Of a stretch of DNA of 64,000 nucleotides, positions 24,853 through 34,077 are shown piece by piece. The stretch's first letter is position 1; each line of letters opens with the position of its first letter. Below the pieces are notes generated by a model. The model saw only the letters and a list, made by a program, of their open reading frames with translations, had not been told where the DNA came from and searched no databases. The stretch is from positions 62,001 through 126,000 of the forward strand of contig NZ_JACHVA010000040.1 of NCBI RefSeq assembly GCF_014230055.1, in the 5' to 3' direction. The translations under genes and the position numbers were made by a program. The stretch is from Puniceicoccus vermicola (GTDB lineage Bacteria; Verrucomicrobiota; Verrucomicrobiia; Opitutales; Puniceicoccaceae).

Positions 24853-25771
24853 GGTTCCAGATCTCCTCCAAAAATGCTGCGGACACTTCTCCTTGATACT
24901 GGGAAGCTGTTGACCAGCCGTCCAGCCCGTCCTCCCCAAAGCTCCCGCGAGTGCCCAATCCGTGAGCGACGCCCGATTGGCCCAGCCGCGAAGCGATGCG
25001 TAAAACGAAGGCAAACCCGATCCCAGTTTCAAATGCCGAGGAAACCACCACCCTCCGCCGCAGCTCCTCTGGGAGGGAAAAAAGTGGCTCGGGCGAACCA
25101 AAAAGCGAGGGTTTGATGACGAACCATCCCGGCCACTCCATGGCTCGAGCCTTTTCCAGATTTTCCAGCCCCACTACTGACTCATCCAAAGCCAACCGCA
25201 CGGCGTCCTCGCAAAAAGTTTCCAACAACTCCCCTTCCCGCCCGACGGGAAGCGGCTGCTCCAGAAACTCAACCTCCGGATGATCGGACATCCACTCTAA
25301 CCATTCCCTCGTGGACTGGGGGGTCAGTCGTTGATTGGCATCGAGTCGAATCTTGGTGCCCGCTGGGGCCCCGGTGAGGATCCGGTCCAGACGCGATATT
25401 TCCTCCCGCTCGTCCTTCACTCCAATCTTCACCTTCCAAGTTTGATCGGAGGAATCCGGAAGAGAATCCTCTACGGAGCCATTGCCCTGAATCAATCCGG
25501 CGGATTTCGCATCGACGACAAACGGAATCTCCTGCTCCAAACACCAGGCACCGAAGCCCACCGCACCAGAGTCTCCCAAGACGCCAGGGTCCCCTTCGGC
25601 GAGCCACCTTTGGATGCGAGACTCCCAATCCCTTGGGCCCTCTGCAAATCCGGGGAATGGAGCGACCTCTCCCCAGAAGTTCTTTCCCTCCCTAGACTCC
25701 TGGAGAAGCCAGCCACGACGCTCCACAAATTCACCCGCAGCCGTTCTCAATGGGGGCTGAAACCGGCGCAA
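24842..25771 (-). CDS. menC: o-Succinylbenzoate synthase
   Basis: The 309-residue enolase-superfamily enzyme begins with the MenC-type hairpin FQPPLRTAAGEFVERRGWLL. It has the KxK catalytic strand WKVKIG, metal ligands in RLDANQRL, LEQPLP and ALDESV, and the second lysine in FVIKPSLFGSP, then SSAFETGIG. It dehydrates SHCHC in menaquinone synthesis. The only initiator that keeps the conserved N-terminus is TTG at 25769-25771, because an in-frame stop lies five codons upstream. No clear Shine-Dalgarno is visible. It overlaps menE by 11 bases. Confidence 0.9.
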   Translation of the reverse strand: MRRFQPPLRTAAGEFVERRGWLLQESREGKNFWGEVAPFPGFAEGPRDWESRIQRWLAEGDPGVLGDSGAVGFGAWCLEQEIPFVVDAKSAGLIQGNGSVEDSLPDSSDQTWKVKIGVKDEREEISRLDRILTGAPAGTKIRLDANQRLTPQSTREWLEWMSDHPEVEFLEQPLPVGREGELLETFCEDAVRLALDESVVGLENLEKARAMEWPGWFVIKPSLFGSPEPLFSLPEELRRRVVVSSAFETGIGFAFVLRIASRLGQSGVAHGLGTRGSFGEDGLDGWSTASQYQGEVSAAFLEEIWNRAS

Positions 25772-26017
25772 ATACTTTTTGGCTCTACGGGAAGAACCGT
25801 TTTTCTGACGAAACGTTTCGATCCCTTCGAGCTATTCCTGCAACCCCTTCCGGTCAACTGGGAAAGGCTCTGCTCTGACTTGGAAACCCTATCCCGGGCC
25901 AATCCCGTGGGGTTGGCGCCTCGAAGGAAGTCTTGAGTTCCCGGCCAAGAGCCAAAATGATCCCTCCCTACTCGAGAAAGCAAAACCCAAACAGATTTTT
26001 AACAGAACAGCCTCTTC

Positions 26018-27091
26018 ATGTCTTCGAATCCAAATCCAACCGAAGAGCTCATCGCCTTGACGCAGAAGCTCGCCGCACAGGAATCCCTCACGGTTTCCGA
26101 AGCGCGCACAGGCGCCGCGGCCCTTGCTGACCCGACCCCATCCGTAGAAACCAAGGAGAGTTTTCTCCTGACTCTGGCCCAAAAAGGAGAAACTCCGGAC
26201 GAGGTCTTTGCTTTTGCCCAAGAGTTCCGCGAAAGAGCGGTGGATCCGGAAATGAGTGACATCGCTCCCGATGCCATCGACATCGTGGGGACGGGAGGCG
26301 ACCGCAGTGGCACCTTTAATTTCTCCTCCGCGACCGGCCTCCTACTCGCCTCAATGGGCGTCCCGGTGATGAAGCACGGAAACCGCTCCATCACCTCGAA
26401 AAGCGGAAGCGCCGACCTCCTCGCCGCCCTCGGAATCCCGATGGAGAGCAAGCCAGACCATCTGCGGAAAAGTCTGGAGGAATTCAACTTCTGCTTCTTT
26501 TTCGCCCCCTCCTTCCATCCATCCTTCAAGGAGATCATGCCAGTGCGCAAAAAGTTGGCAGAATCGGGGCAAAAAACCATTTTCAACCTTCTCGGGCCTC
26601 TAATTAACCCGGGGAAGCCGACACACCAGCTCATGGGTGTTTTCTCTCAGGATTGGGTCTCTCCGATCGCCGGTGCCTTAGACAGCCTCGACTTGAAAGC
26701 CGCTCTCGTGGTTCATTGCCAAGTTTCCGAAACCCTTGGTGTGGATGAACTGACCGTGGCCGGCCCGAACTTCATCGAAGGCGCGGGACGCCTCAAAGGG
26801 GAAACCTTCCCTTCGCGTCCCTCAGAGTTCGGACTCATCGGAGGCCCCATCACGGATATTCTGGGCGGCAGCGCGAAGCAGAACCTGATCATCCTTCGTT
26901 CCCTCGCCAATGGGGTCATCACCGGCCCCATGGCCGATACTCTCTGCCTCAATGCCGGGGCCGCCCTCTACACCTGCGGTCGATCGAAAACGATCAAAGC
27001 CGGAATCGAAGCCGCCCAGGCAGCACTCCAAGACAAAACTTTAGAGAAGTGGTTAGCCCGCTTCGAAGACTTCAATCGAAAGGATTCATGA
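26018..27091 (+). CDS. trpD: Anthranilate phosphoribosyltransferase
   Basis: The 357-residue protein carries the PRPP-binding loop VGTGGDRSGTFNFSSATG (from residue 90), the KHGNRSITSKSGSADLL block (from 119), the substrate segment FNLLGPLINPGKPTHQLMGV, and the metal region VDELTV. It transfers phosphoribose to anthranilate in tryptophan synthesis. No other trp gene is adjacent. Its TGA overlaps the glmM ATG in ATGA (27088-27091), an odd pairing that implies coupled translation. The start at MSSNPNPTEE follows a 245-base gap to menC on the other strand. Confidence 0.94.
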   Translation: MSSNPNPTEELIALTQKLAAQESLTVSEARTGAAALADPTPSVETKESFLLTLAQKGETPDEVFAFAQEFRERAVDPEMSDIAPDAIDIVGTGGDRSGTFNFSSATGLLLASMGVPVMKHGNRSITSKSGSADLLAALGIPMESKPDHLRKSLEEFNFCFFFAPSFHPSFKEIMPVRKKLAESGQKTIFNLLGPLINPGKPTHQLMGVFSQDWVSPIAGALDSLDLKAALVVHCQVSETLGVDELTVAGPNFIEGAGRLKGETFPSRPSEFGLIGGPITDILGGSAKQNLIILRSLANGVITGPMADTLCLNAGAALYTCGRSKTIKAGIEAAQAALQDKTLEKWLARFEDFNRKDS

Positions 27092-28440
27092 GCACACGTT
27101 ATTTTGGCACGGATGGCATACGCGGCCCCGCAGACGGCCCCCTCTTCGAGAAAGCATTCCTCCTCAAATTCTCTGACGGCCTGATCCGTTATCTACGCTC
27201 CTCCCTCGCGGTCAAATCGCCCCGCATCGTCATCGGGCGTGATACCCGGGAGACTGGATCAAGGATCGTCGAAGATCTGATCGAGGGATTCAGTCGCATT
27301 CCGGGCGAATGCATCGATCTCGGAATCGTTCCGACTCCCGCGGTGGCCAATTCGGTTCGCGTAACGGAGGCCGATCTTGGGATTGCGATCACGGCCTCCC
27401 ACAATCCCGCGGAGGACAACGGGATCAAACTCTTCTCCGCCGAGGGAACCAAGTTCCCCGAAACCGAAGAGGAAAAGATCGAAGCTTTTATGCTCGCTCC
27501 CACCGAGATTCCGATGGGCGAGAACGCCGACTTTTCCAAGACCAAACGGAACGGACTAGCCTCCTACCTACAGGCCTCCGAAATCCTTTCGGTTCACCTG
27601 AACCTCGAAGATACAACCATCGTCTGCGACACAGCGAACGGCGCGACTTGCGAATCGACTCCGAGCATTCTCACCTCCCGGGGCGCAAATTTAATTCTGA
27701 CCGGAAATAATCCGGACGGGACCAATATCAATTTGGACTGCGGCAGCGAGCATGCCGAGAAATTGGCGAAAATGGTCCAAGAGTCGGGCGCTACCTTGGG
27801 CATTGCCCACGATGGCGACGGAGACCGGGTCATTTTCGTAGACGAAAAAGGCTCCATCGTTCCCGGCGATCAAATCCTCGGGATCTTCGCCCTCCATAGC
27901 ATGTCCAAGGGATCGCTCGTAGAGAACACCCTGGTGACGACGATTCAAAGCAACCGGGGCCTCGACCTCGCGATCCAAAAAGCGGGCGGTAAAGTGGTCC
28001 GCACCGACGTCGGGGACCGCAACGTCGCCTTCCGCATGCGGGAAATCGGAGCCTCCCTCGGAGGAGAATCCTCCGGACACATTATCCTCCACAATTACTC
28101 GACGACCGGGGATGGTCTCCTTGCCGCTCTCTACCTCCTCCGGGTTCTCAAAGAAACCGGCAAGCCCCTCAGCCAACTTCGCAAAGAAGTCCCACTTCTC
28201 CCGCAGATGACGGGAAACCTCCGGGTGAAAGAAAAACATCCGTTGAGCACCTGCAAAACGCTCATCGCCGAGCAGGCTGCGATCGAATCCACGATTGGTC
28301 AATCCGGCCGTGTGATGCTGCGCTACTCCGGGACCGAGCCTAAGCTCCGCTTCCTCGTTGAGGCACCCATGATCGAGGATTGCGAGGCGTACATGAAGCG
28401 CCTGTTGACAGCTGCCCGCACCGATTTGGGCGAAGCCTGA
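27088..28440 (+). CDS. glmM: Phosphoglucosamine mutase
   Basis: The 450-residue protein starts at MSTRYFGTDGIRG, the typical GlmM N-terminus. The phosphoserine is Ser104 in ITASHNPAEDNG. The magnesium loop HDGDGDRVIF gives Asp242, Asp244 and Asp246. The sugar loop GGESSGHII and the C-terminal phosphate site RYSGTEPKLRFLVEA are intact. It converts glucosamine-6-phosphate to glucosamine-1-phosphate for peptidoglycan and LPS precursors. The ATG overlaps the trpD stop by four bases. Confidence 0.95.
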   Translation: MSTRYFGTDGIRGPADGPLFEKAFLLKFSDGLIRYLRSSLAVKSPRIVIGRDTRETGSRIVEDLIEGFSRIPGECIDLGIVPTPAVANSVRVTEADLGIAITASHNPAEDNGIKLFSAEGTKFPETEEEKIEAFMLAPTEIPMGENADFSKTKRNGLASYLQASEILSVHLNLEDTTIVCDTANGATCESTPSILTSRGANLILTGNNPDGTNINLDCGSEHAEKLAKMVQESGATLGIAHDGDGDRVIFVDEKGSIVPGDQILGIFALHSMSKGSLVENTLVTTIQSNRGLDLAIQKAGGKVVRTDVGDRNVAFRMREIGASLGGESSGHIILHNYSTTGDGLLAALYLLRVLKETGKPLSQLRKEVPLLPQMTGNLRVKEKHPLSTCKTLIAEQAAIESTIGQSGRVMLRYSGTEPKLRFLVEAPMIEDCEAYMKRLLTAARTDLGEA

Positions 28441-28464
28441 GCTTCCGGCTGCCCCCGACTCCAA

Positions 28465-29475
28465 CTAGAACCGAAAGGTTCCAGTGATCCGGATACCGAC
28501 GGCTGAATCGACTTCAAACTCGTCGAATTTGTCGTCGTTTTTATAATACTCAAAATTCCGGTTAAAGCGGCTCTCAACATATCCACCCAACTCGAACATC
28601 TTTCCAAACTGGCGCTTCAGACCGACACGCGCTTGAAAATATTCCTGAGACACGACTCCCTGCTCTTCGTTGAAACCTTCCAAATCGGTCACCGCGAAGA
28701 CAAACGTTTCATACATCACAGAGGAGACGATCTCCCACTCTTTTTTGGCCCCGAGCTTGTAGCTCACCCGAACGCCATTCAGCGTCATAATGGTCAGACG
28801 ATCCGTCGGGGTCCATCGCAGTGTTACCAAAGGGATGACACGAGTCCCAATCTCTGCTTGCCAGATTCCGAGAACACCCGCCGAAACAATGAGCTTCGGA
28901 TGTATCAAGTAGCCCACACCGGTTGCGAACGGAACGTTCCAGCCATCAATGAGCGCGGTGCCCTTGGCGGATTGCAAACTCAAGCGCGAGGTCACGAAGC
29001 CACTCCAACGATCGCCAAAAGGACGCTCAAAAGTCGCACCAATCCGGACGGCATTGACCTCGGTAAAGCTGCTCGAGTACGGATCTCCATTGTCCGCCTC
29101 GTAGGACCTCTGCGAGTAGGACGTCATCAATTGGGTGAAATTGTTAAAGGAAGCGAGTTGAGTCCAATTCAGTTCCAGTCCCGCCCCGGTTTCGCCCAGT
29201 CTGCCCGGCTTACCGTCAAGGTCGGCCTTCGGCAAATAATGCACCTCTCCCTCTAAGGAAAAGAACGATCGCGGACCCCGATTCTGAGCTTTCCCGGGCT
29301 GAACCGCTTTCTCAATCGCCTCGCTGGGGTTGCTCCCCTCCGTTGCCTCTTCCGCAGCACCAGACATACCCTCCTCGAGGCTGCTTCCGCCGCTGCCGAA
29401 TTCGCCCACAGCGAAAACCGAGAGAGGAGAAAGGAGAGAAGCGCAGAGAAAGAGAGTACAGAATCGATTTTGCAC
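28465..29475 (-). CDS. DUF6268-type outer-membrane beta-barrel protein
   Basis: The 336-residue protein begins, from a GTG start, with a signal peptide (QNRFCTLFLCASLLSPLSVFA), then a low-complexity Glu/Ser/Gly linker. The rest is a series of alternating hydrophobic beta-strands ending in the C-terminal phenylalanine signature RITGTFRF that directs barrels to the outer membrane. The pattern matches the DUF6268 group of Verrucomicrobiota and Bacteroidota. An ATG 20 codons earlier would bury the signal peptide, so GTG is preferred. It is convergent with glmM and nearly divergent from avtA. Transport or structural function is unknown. Confidence 0.72.
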   Translation of the reverse strand: MQNRFCTLFLCASLLSPLSVFAVGEFGSGGSSLEEGMSGAAEEATEGSNPSEAIEKAVQPGKAQNRGPRSFFSLEGEVHYLPKADLDGKPGRLGETGAGLELNWTQLASFNNFTQLMTSYSQRSYEADNGDPYSSSFTEVNAVRIGATFERPFGDRWSGFVTSRLSLQSAKGTALIDGWNVPFATGVGYLIHPKLIVSAGVLGIWQAEIGTRVIPLVTLRWTPTDRLTIMTLNGVRVSYKLGAKKEWEIVSSVMYETFVFAVTDLEGFNEEQGVVSQEYFQARVGLKRQFGKMFELGGYVESRFNRNFEYYKNDDKFDEFEVDSAVGIRITGTFRF

Positions 29476-29643
29476 AAATCTTCGATAATCAGGGGCATCC
29501 CGACGGTCAATGGCCTTTCGGAGAACCCATCCCAAAGCTCAGGATTTTTACAGAAGCGGGAAACTGAAGAGATTGGAGAGATGGGGGGGTTCGCCGCGCA
29601 TTGCCGTTGCCCGCGAGCCCCCAGACCTTCCATACTCTCTTCC

Positions 29644-30903
29644 GTGAAAGAGCAAAATACGGAGGCCAACATTCAATTTTCGCAACTGGGAAAGCGCATG
29701 GCGGCCGGGAGTGGCATTGAAGATTTGATGGAAGACTTGGGCAAAACCCTGGTCAACAGCGACGGGTCGATCGCGATGCTGGGAGGGGGAAACCCCGCAC
29801 CGATTCCAGAGGGGCAAAAGCTATGGCGTGAGCGCATGAGCAGCCTTCTCGCCGAAGAAGGCGACGGCTTCGACCGAATGCTGGGATACTACGATCCCCA
29901 CCAAGGGAACCGCCGTTTCATCGAGGCGGTCGCCAACCTTTTCAATCGTGAATATGGCTGGGACCTCGAGCCGGAGAACATCGCGATCACCAATGGCGGA
30001 CAAACTGCATTTTTCTTCCTATTCAACCTCCTCGGAGACTCAGACTCCAAGATCCTCTTTCCCCTCTCACCGGAGTATATCGGATACTCGACCCAGGGAC
30101 TGTCCCCGGAGTCACTCCTTTCCGTGCCCGGCAAAATCGAGCTGCAGGAAAAACCGTTTTTCCGCTATCGAATCGATTTCGACGCGCTCCCTCAGGGTAC
30201 GCCGATTCGAGCCGCCTGCGTTTCCCGACCGACGAACCCTACTGGAAACGTGCTGTGCCTTGAGGATCTCGAACGCCTGCACGCTTACTGCCGTGCCAAG
30301 GATGCCCTCCTCATCATCGACAACGCGTACGGGACTCCATTTCCGAATATGATTTTCCGTGACGAGGCTCCGTTTTGGAGAGAAGGGGTGGTTCTCACCT
30401 ACAGCCTTTCCAAGCTCGGACTCCCCGGAACCCGCACGGGAATCGTCATCGGCCCGAAAGCCGTGTGCCGAGCCATTGCCTCTATGACCGCAGTCGTCGG
30501 TCTTGCCAACGGCACTGTGGGTCAGGCGCTGACCCTACCCATGTTCGAGGACGGAAGCATCCTCGACTACTGCCGGAACACGGTGCGCCCCTACTACGAG
30601 ACCCGCTCCCGCTGCGCGGTCAAAATTGTCCAAGAGGAGCTGGAGGGCATCCCCTTCCGCATTCATGAACCGGACGGAGCGCTGTTCTTGTGGCTCTGGT
30701 TTCCTGAACTCAAGATGCACAGCGCCGAATTTTACCAGAAACTAAAAGAGGCGGGAGTCCTCGTCGTTCCCGGGCATTTCTTTTTTCATAATTTGCCCGG
30801 CGACTGGACCCACGCCTCGCAGTGCATCCGGATTAACTATGCGATGGATATCGACGGTCTTCCGGAAGCGATTCGGCGGATTGCCGCCGTGCTGCGATCT
30901 TAA
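29644..30903 (+). CDS. avtA: Valine-pyruvate aminotransferase-like enzyme
   Basis: The 419-residue fold-type I PLP enzyme has the AvtA-type start GIEDLMEDLGKTL with AMLGGGNPAPIP, the cofactor block ITNGGQTAFFFLFNLL, SRPTNPTGNV, the Asp in LLIIDNAYGTPFP and the PLP lysine Lys257 in TYSLSKLGLPGTRTG. AvtA transfers the amino group between valine or alanine and their keto acids. The start is set at GTG 29644, because the upstream codons are leader-like. The TAA stop shares the four bases TTAA with the stop of the convergent dodecin gene. Confidence 0.88.
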   Translation: MKEQNTEANIQFSQLGKRMAAGSGIEDLMEDLGKTLVNSDGSIAMLGGGNPAPIPEGQKLWRERMSSLLAEEGDGFDRMLGYYDPHQGNRRFIEAVANLFNREYGWDLEPENIAITNGGQTAFFFLFNLLGDSDSKILFPLSPEYIGYSTQGLSPESLLSVPGKIELQEKPFFRYRIDFDALPQGTPIRAACVSRPTNPTGNVLCLEDLERLHAYCRAKDALLIIDNAYGTPFPNMIFRDEAPFWREGVVLTYSLSKLGLPGTRTGIVIGPKAVCRAIASMTAVVGLANGTVGQALTLPMFEDGSILDYCRNTVRPYYETRSRCAVKIVQEELEGIPFRIHEPDGALFLWLWFPELKMHSAEFYQKLKEAGVLVVPGHFFFHNLPGDWTHASQCIRINYAMDIDGLPEAIRRIAAVLRS

Positions 30904-31103
30904 TCGAGGGTAAAACCGATCTTGATCGTCACTTGCCAGTGAGCGATCTTTTGGTCGTCGATGTGCCCACGGGTCTCAACGACTTCAAACCAACGCATGT
31001 TGCGCACGCTTTCGGCTGCCTTTGCTACTGCGTTCTCGATCGCCTCCTGCTGGGAGACGGAAGAAGAGCCAGTAATTTCGATTTTCTTGTATGTGTGGTC
31101 CAT
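30900..31103 (-). CDS. Dodecin family flavin-binding protein
   Basis: The 67-residue protein reads MDHTYKKIEITGSSS, a helix QQEAIENAVAKAAESV, then RWFEVVETRGHIDD and HWQVTIKIGFTLD. This beta-alpha-beta-beta pattern, the NMRWFEV tryptophan and the length are characteristic of dodecin. Dodecin forms a hollow dodecamer that stores riboflavin or FMN or buffers CoA. The start at MDHTYK fits the family; an ATG three codons earlier is also in frame. The stop overlaps the avtA stop on the palindrome TTAA. Confidence 0.93.
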   Translation of the reverse strand: MDHTYKKIEITGSSSVSQQEAIENAVAKAAESVRNMRWFEVVETRGHIDDQKIAHWQVTIKIGFTLD

Positions 31104-31283
31104 GGTTACCATTCAATCAATAGGAGCAAAAAATGCAAGAGGAGCCTCCACAACCGACCTCCTCCTAAAGCCGGATGAGGATTTCGAAATTCTCTGTAAA
31201 AGGAGCGCTGCGGAGACTCTCGAATTGTTTTCTGCGGAAAAGCAGATAGTCTTGAGACTTCTTCCGCTACTCTTTCTGTTCTC

Positions 31284-32768
31284 GTGCCACCTACTTTTGA
31301 GCAAATTCCGACGCTCGCCGTTTGGGAGCCGGTTCACCCTGATGATTGGGGTCCCGGAGAGGCCCGCCATTTTCTCGAAAGAGCTGGTTTTGCCTCGACG
31401 ACAGACCTGGTCGAGGAAGCCACTGATTTAGCAGCCGAAGGCTGCTGCGAAAGATTCTTCCCCGAAACCCCGCTTGTCATCCCAGAATGGATCGAGAAAA
31501 AGATTGCCGAGTACGATTCCCTCTCGGAAAAGGCCCGCGAGACCAAAGACCGGGAAGCTCGGAGAATGGTATATCGGGAGCGCAACCAACTGTACCGGGA
31601 GTTCATCAAGGATTTCGAATACGAGTGGCTCCTGCGTGCCTCCCACCCCGATGCTGCCTTCCGGGCGAAATGGGAGCTCTTCCTCTCCGATGTCTGGGTC
31701 GTGGAAAACCGAACCGTTCGCGATCCCAGCTGGATCAGCTCCTACTGGATCACAATGGCAGAAAAGTCGGATCTCCCCTACCCCCAGTTTTGCAAAGACT
31801 TCAGCCGTGAGCCCGCGATGGTTCGCTACCTCGACCTGCACCGCAGCTCGAAAAAGAAGCCGAACGAGAATTTTGCCCGAGAGCTCCTTGAGCTCTTCAC
31901 TCTCGGCGAAGGAAACTACTCCGAAGCCGACATCAAGCAAGCGGCCCGCTCCTTCACTGGGCGCCGATTGCCCAAAGGCGAATACCGGGAGGTCGAGAAG
32001 CAACGCGATAACGGGACCAAAACCTTTTTCCAAAAAACCGGGAATTGGGACGGCGACGACATCATCGATATTGTCTTCCAGCAACCGGCCGCCCGCACCT
32101 ACCTCCCCTCCGAAGCCATCCGGTTCTACCTGACTCAGGATCCGATATCCGAAGAACGGTTGCGGTTTCTCGGCGATCTCTGGGCGGAGGAGAACTTCCA
32201 ACTCGACGCCCTCCGCCGCCGCCTCTTCTCCTCGCGAGGATTCTACGCTCAGGATTTCCGCGGCACCCGGATCAAGAGCCCCATCCAGTTTTACTTGGGC
32301 AACCTGCAGCGCCTTGGGCTCCAACCGGCTCCCCTTCCCCAGCGCACCACTCGCCCCCTCCGTGACATGGGGCAGGAACTTTTCGACCCACCTAACGTTC
32401 GTGGCTGGATCGGGGGCGCAGCCTGGATCAATGCGGGAAAGTTGGCCGCCCGCCGACAAACCGCAGACGCCCTTTTCGATCCGCTCCCCATGAAGCGCCT
32501 CAACGCTGATGATAAACAGAGGGTTGAGCGTGAGGAAGCGAGGCCCGGATCCCGACCCTTCTACCTCAAGCCTCAGCAACTGACCCAGCTCACAGGCAAG
32601 TCGACGGAAGACGTCATTCGCTACATTCAGGATCAGCTCCTTGCGACGAAACCCGATCCCGAATACCTCGGCAAGATTCGCGACTTTCTCGGAGAGAATC
32701 CGAAGCCCGAACGCATCCGGACGGTCGTCCTCACGGTGATCCAATCACCCCAATATCAACTCAGCTGA
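31284..32768 (+). CDS. DUF1800 domain protein
   Basis: The 494-residue protein contains the DUF1800 landmarks NENFARELLELFTLGEG (middle of the chain) and LFDPPNVRGWIGGAAWIN, with the final VVLTVIQSPQYQ. DUF1800 proteins are large helical proteins of unknown biochemical function, common in Planctomycetota and Verrucomicrobiota, and are nearly always followed by a DUF1501 gene, as here after 10 bases. The start is GTG at 31284. No signal peptide is apparent, whereas the partner has a Tat signal. The function is unknown. Confidence 0.88.
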   Translation: MPPTFEQIPTLAVWEPVHPDDWGPGEARHFLERAGFASTTDLVEEATDLAAEGCCERFFPETPLVIPEWIEKKIAEYDSLSEKARETKDREARRMVYRERNQLYREFIKDFEYEWLLRASHPDAAFRAKWELFLSDVWVVENRTVRDPSWISSYWITMAEKSDLPYPQFCKDFSREPAMVRYLDLHRSSKKKPNENFARELLELFTLGEGNYSEADIKQAARSFTGRRLPKGEYREVEKQRDNGTKTFFQKTGNWDGDDIIDIVFQQPAARTYLPSEAIRFYLTQDPISEERLRFLGDLWAEENFQLDALRRRLFSSRGFYAQDFRGTRIKSPIQFYLGNLQRLGLQPAPLPQRTTRPLRDMGQELFDPPNVRGWIGGAAWINAGKLAARRQTADALFDPLPMKRLNADDKQRVEREEARPGSRPFYLKPQQLTQLTGKSTEDVIRYIQDQLLATKPDPEYLGKIRDFLGENPKPERIRTVVLTVIQSPQYQLS

Positions 32769-32778
32769 TACACATGCC

Positions 32779-34017
32779 ATGATGGACGACGCCTTTCTTC
32801 CCCGAACGACCCGCCGTGAGTTTCTCCGCGCCAGTGGAAAAGCCCTCGGCTTTCTCGCACTGAGCCAAGTCGCCCCATCCTTCGTTGCCCGAGCGGCTGC
32901 AGTGGGCAGTCCAAGACCGGACAAGGACTCAACGATATTGGTTCTCGTTCAACTTGCCGGGGGGAACGATGGACTGAACACCGTCATTCCGTATGAGGAT
33001 GACCGCTACTACAATCTGCGGCCCACCCTGGGCATCCCGAAGAATGAGGTTCTCCCGCTCGGCGATACCGTGGGCCTCCACCCCTCCTGCAGCGAGATGC
33101 ACCGACTTTTCTCGGAAGGCAAACTCAGCGTCCTGCAGAACGTCGGCTATCCCAACCCGAACCGAAGTCACTTTCGTTCCATGGAGATTTGGGAAACCGC
33201 CTCCGACTCCGACGACCTCGGGCAGACCGGTTGGATCTCCCGGTTTTTCGACAACGCTTGCGAAGGCGCACCCTCGGAGGACCCGGAGGGGATCTACCTG
33301 ACGAAACAAGCCCCTCAAGTCTTTGACTCCGAGAATTTCCTCAACATTTACGGCGCCTCCAATCAGCTTTCCGGAAGTCGAGGAGGAGATCGTGGTCTCT
33401 TGGAGAGCTTTGCCCTGACCGAGGGAAAAGAAACACCGGAACCCGCCCATTTTCTCAGTCATACCTACCTGGACGCGCTCGCCATGGACGAACGCATCGG
33501 CCGGATATTAAAGAATAACCAGTCCGCCTCCCCCTATCCGAATTCCCGGCTGGCCAAATCTCTCGACAACGTCGCCCGCATGATTCGCGCTGGCCTCGAC
33601 ACCCGGGTCTATTTTGTCTCGCTGGGTGGATTTGACACCCACAGCAATCAGGAAGGACGGCAAGCCAAGCTCCTCAGCGAATTGTCGGGAGCTCTCCTCG
33701 CCTTTCAGAATGATCTGGAAAGTGACGGTCTGGATTCGCAGGTGACGACCATGACCTTCTCCGAATTCGGTCGCCGTCCGCTTGAGAATGAGAGCAAGGG
33801 AACCGATCACGGCACCGCCGCCCCGCTCTTCGTTATGGGCAGCGGAGTCAAAACCCCGATCTACGGAGATGCGCCCTCGCTCGACGTCCCTGAAAACGGA
33901 GACCTCTCCCACGAAATCGATTTTCGCAGCGTTTACGCCTCCGTTCTTGAGAACTGGCTGAACTGCCCGTCCGAACCAGTGCTGGGTCGCCCGTTTGAAA
34001 CCCTTCCGATCGTCTGA
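32779..34017 (+). CDS. Tat-exported DUF1501 domain protein
   Basis: The 412-residue protein opens with a twin-arginine signal (TTRREFLRASGKALGFLALS, then cleavage near FVARAA). The DUF1501 core follows: LVLVQLAGGNDGLNTVIPYED, the LHPSCSEMHRLF block, GGFDTHSNQ, and TMTFSEFGRR with TDHGTAAPLFVMG. DUF1501 is related to the alkaline phosphatase/sulfatase superfamily, and the Asp and His clusters are consistent with a metal-dependent fold. It forms a two-gene unit with the DUF1800 gene. Substrate and reaction are unknown. Confidence 0.9.
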   Translation: MMDDAFLPRTTRREFLRASGKALGFLALSQVAPSFVARAAAVGSPRPDKDSTILVLVQLAGGNDGLNTVIPYEDDRYYNLRPTLGIPKNEVLPLGDTVGLHPSCSEMHRLFSEGKLSVLQNVGYPNPNRSHFRSMEIWETASDSDDLGQTGWISRFFDNACEGAPSEDPEGIYLTKQAPQVFDSENFLNIYGASNQLSGSRGGDRGLLESFALTEGKETPEPAHFLSHTYLDALAMDERIGRILKNNQSASPYPNSRLAKSLDNVARMIRAGLDTRVYFVSLGGFDTHSNQEGRQAKLLSELSGALLAFQNDLESDGLDSQVTTMTFSEFGRRPLENESKGTDHGTAAPLFVMGSGVKTPIYGDAPSLDVPENGDLSHEIDFRSVYASVLENWLNCPSEPVLGRPFETLPIV

Positions 34018-34030
34018 ACGGAACGACAGA

Positions 34031-34054
34031 GGGATTGGGAAAAATCCCGATCCC
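34031..34054. terminator. Bidirectional stem-loop between convergent genes
   Basis: GGGATTGGGA and TCCCGATCCC pair over ten base pairs with one G-T pair and an AAAA loop. The stem lies between the DUF1501 gene and the convergent outer-membrane protein gene. It has no strong T-run on either side, so terminator activity is likely but not certain. Confidence 0.6.
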
Positions 34055-34077
34055 GAGAGAGAGTCTCCTCGTAAGAA

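Noticed and set aside
25747-25983. A 78-codon minus-strand frame just before menC
   Set aside because: It overlaps the menC start in another frame, and composition is unlike the neighbouring proteins.
25889-26221. A minus-strand frame upstream of menC considered as a missing men gene
   Set aside because: It is antisense to trpD and contains no motif. The menC-trpD gap seems to hold only promoters.
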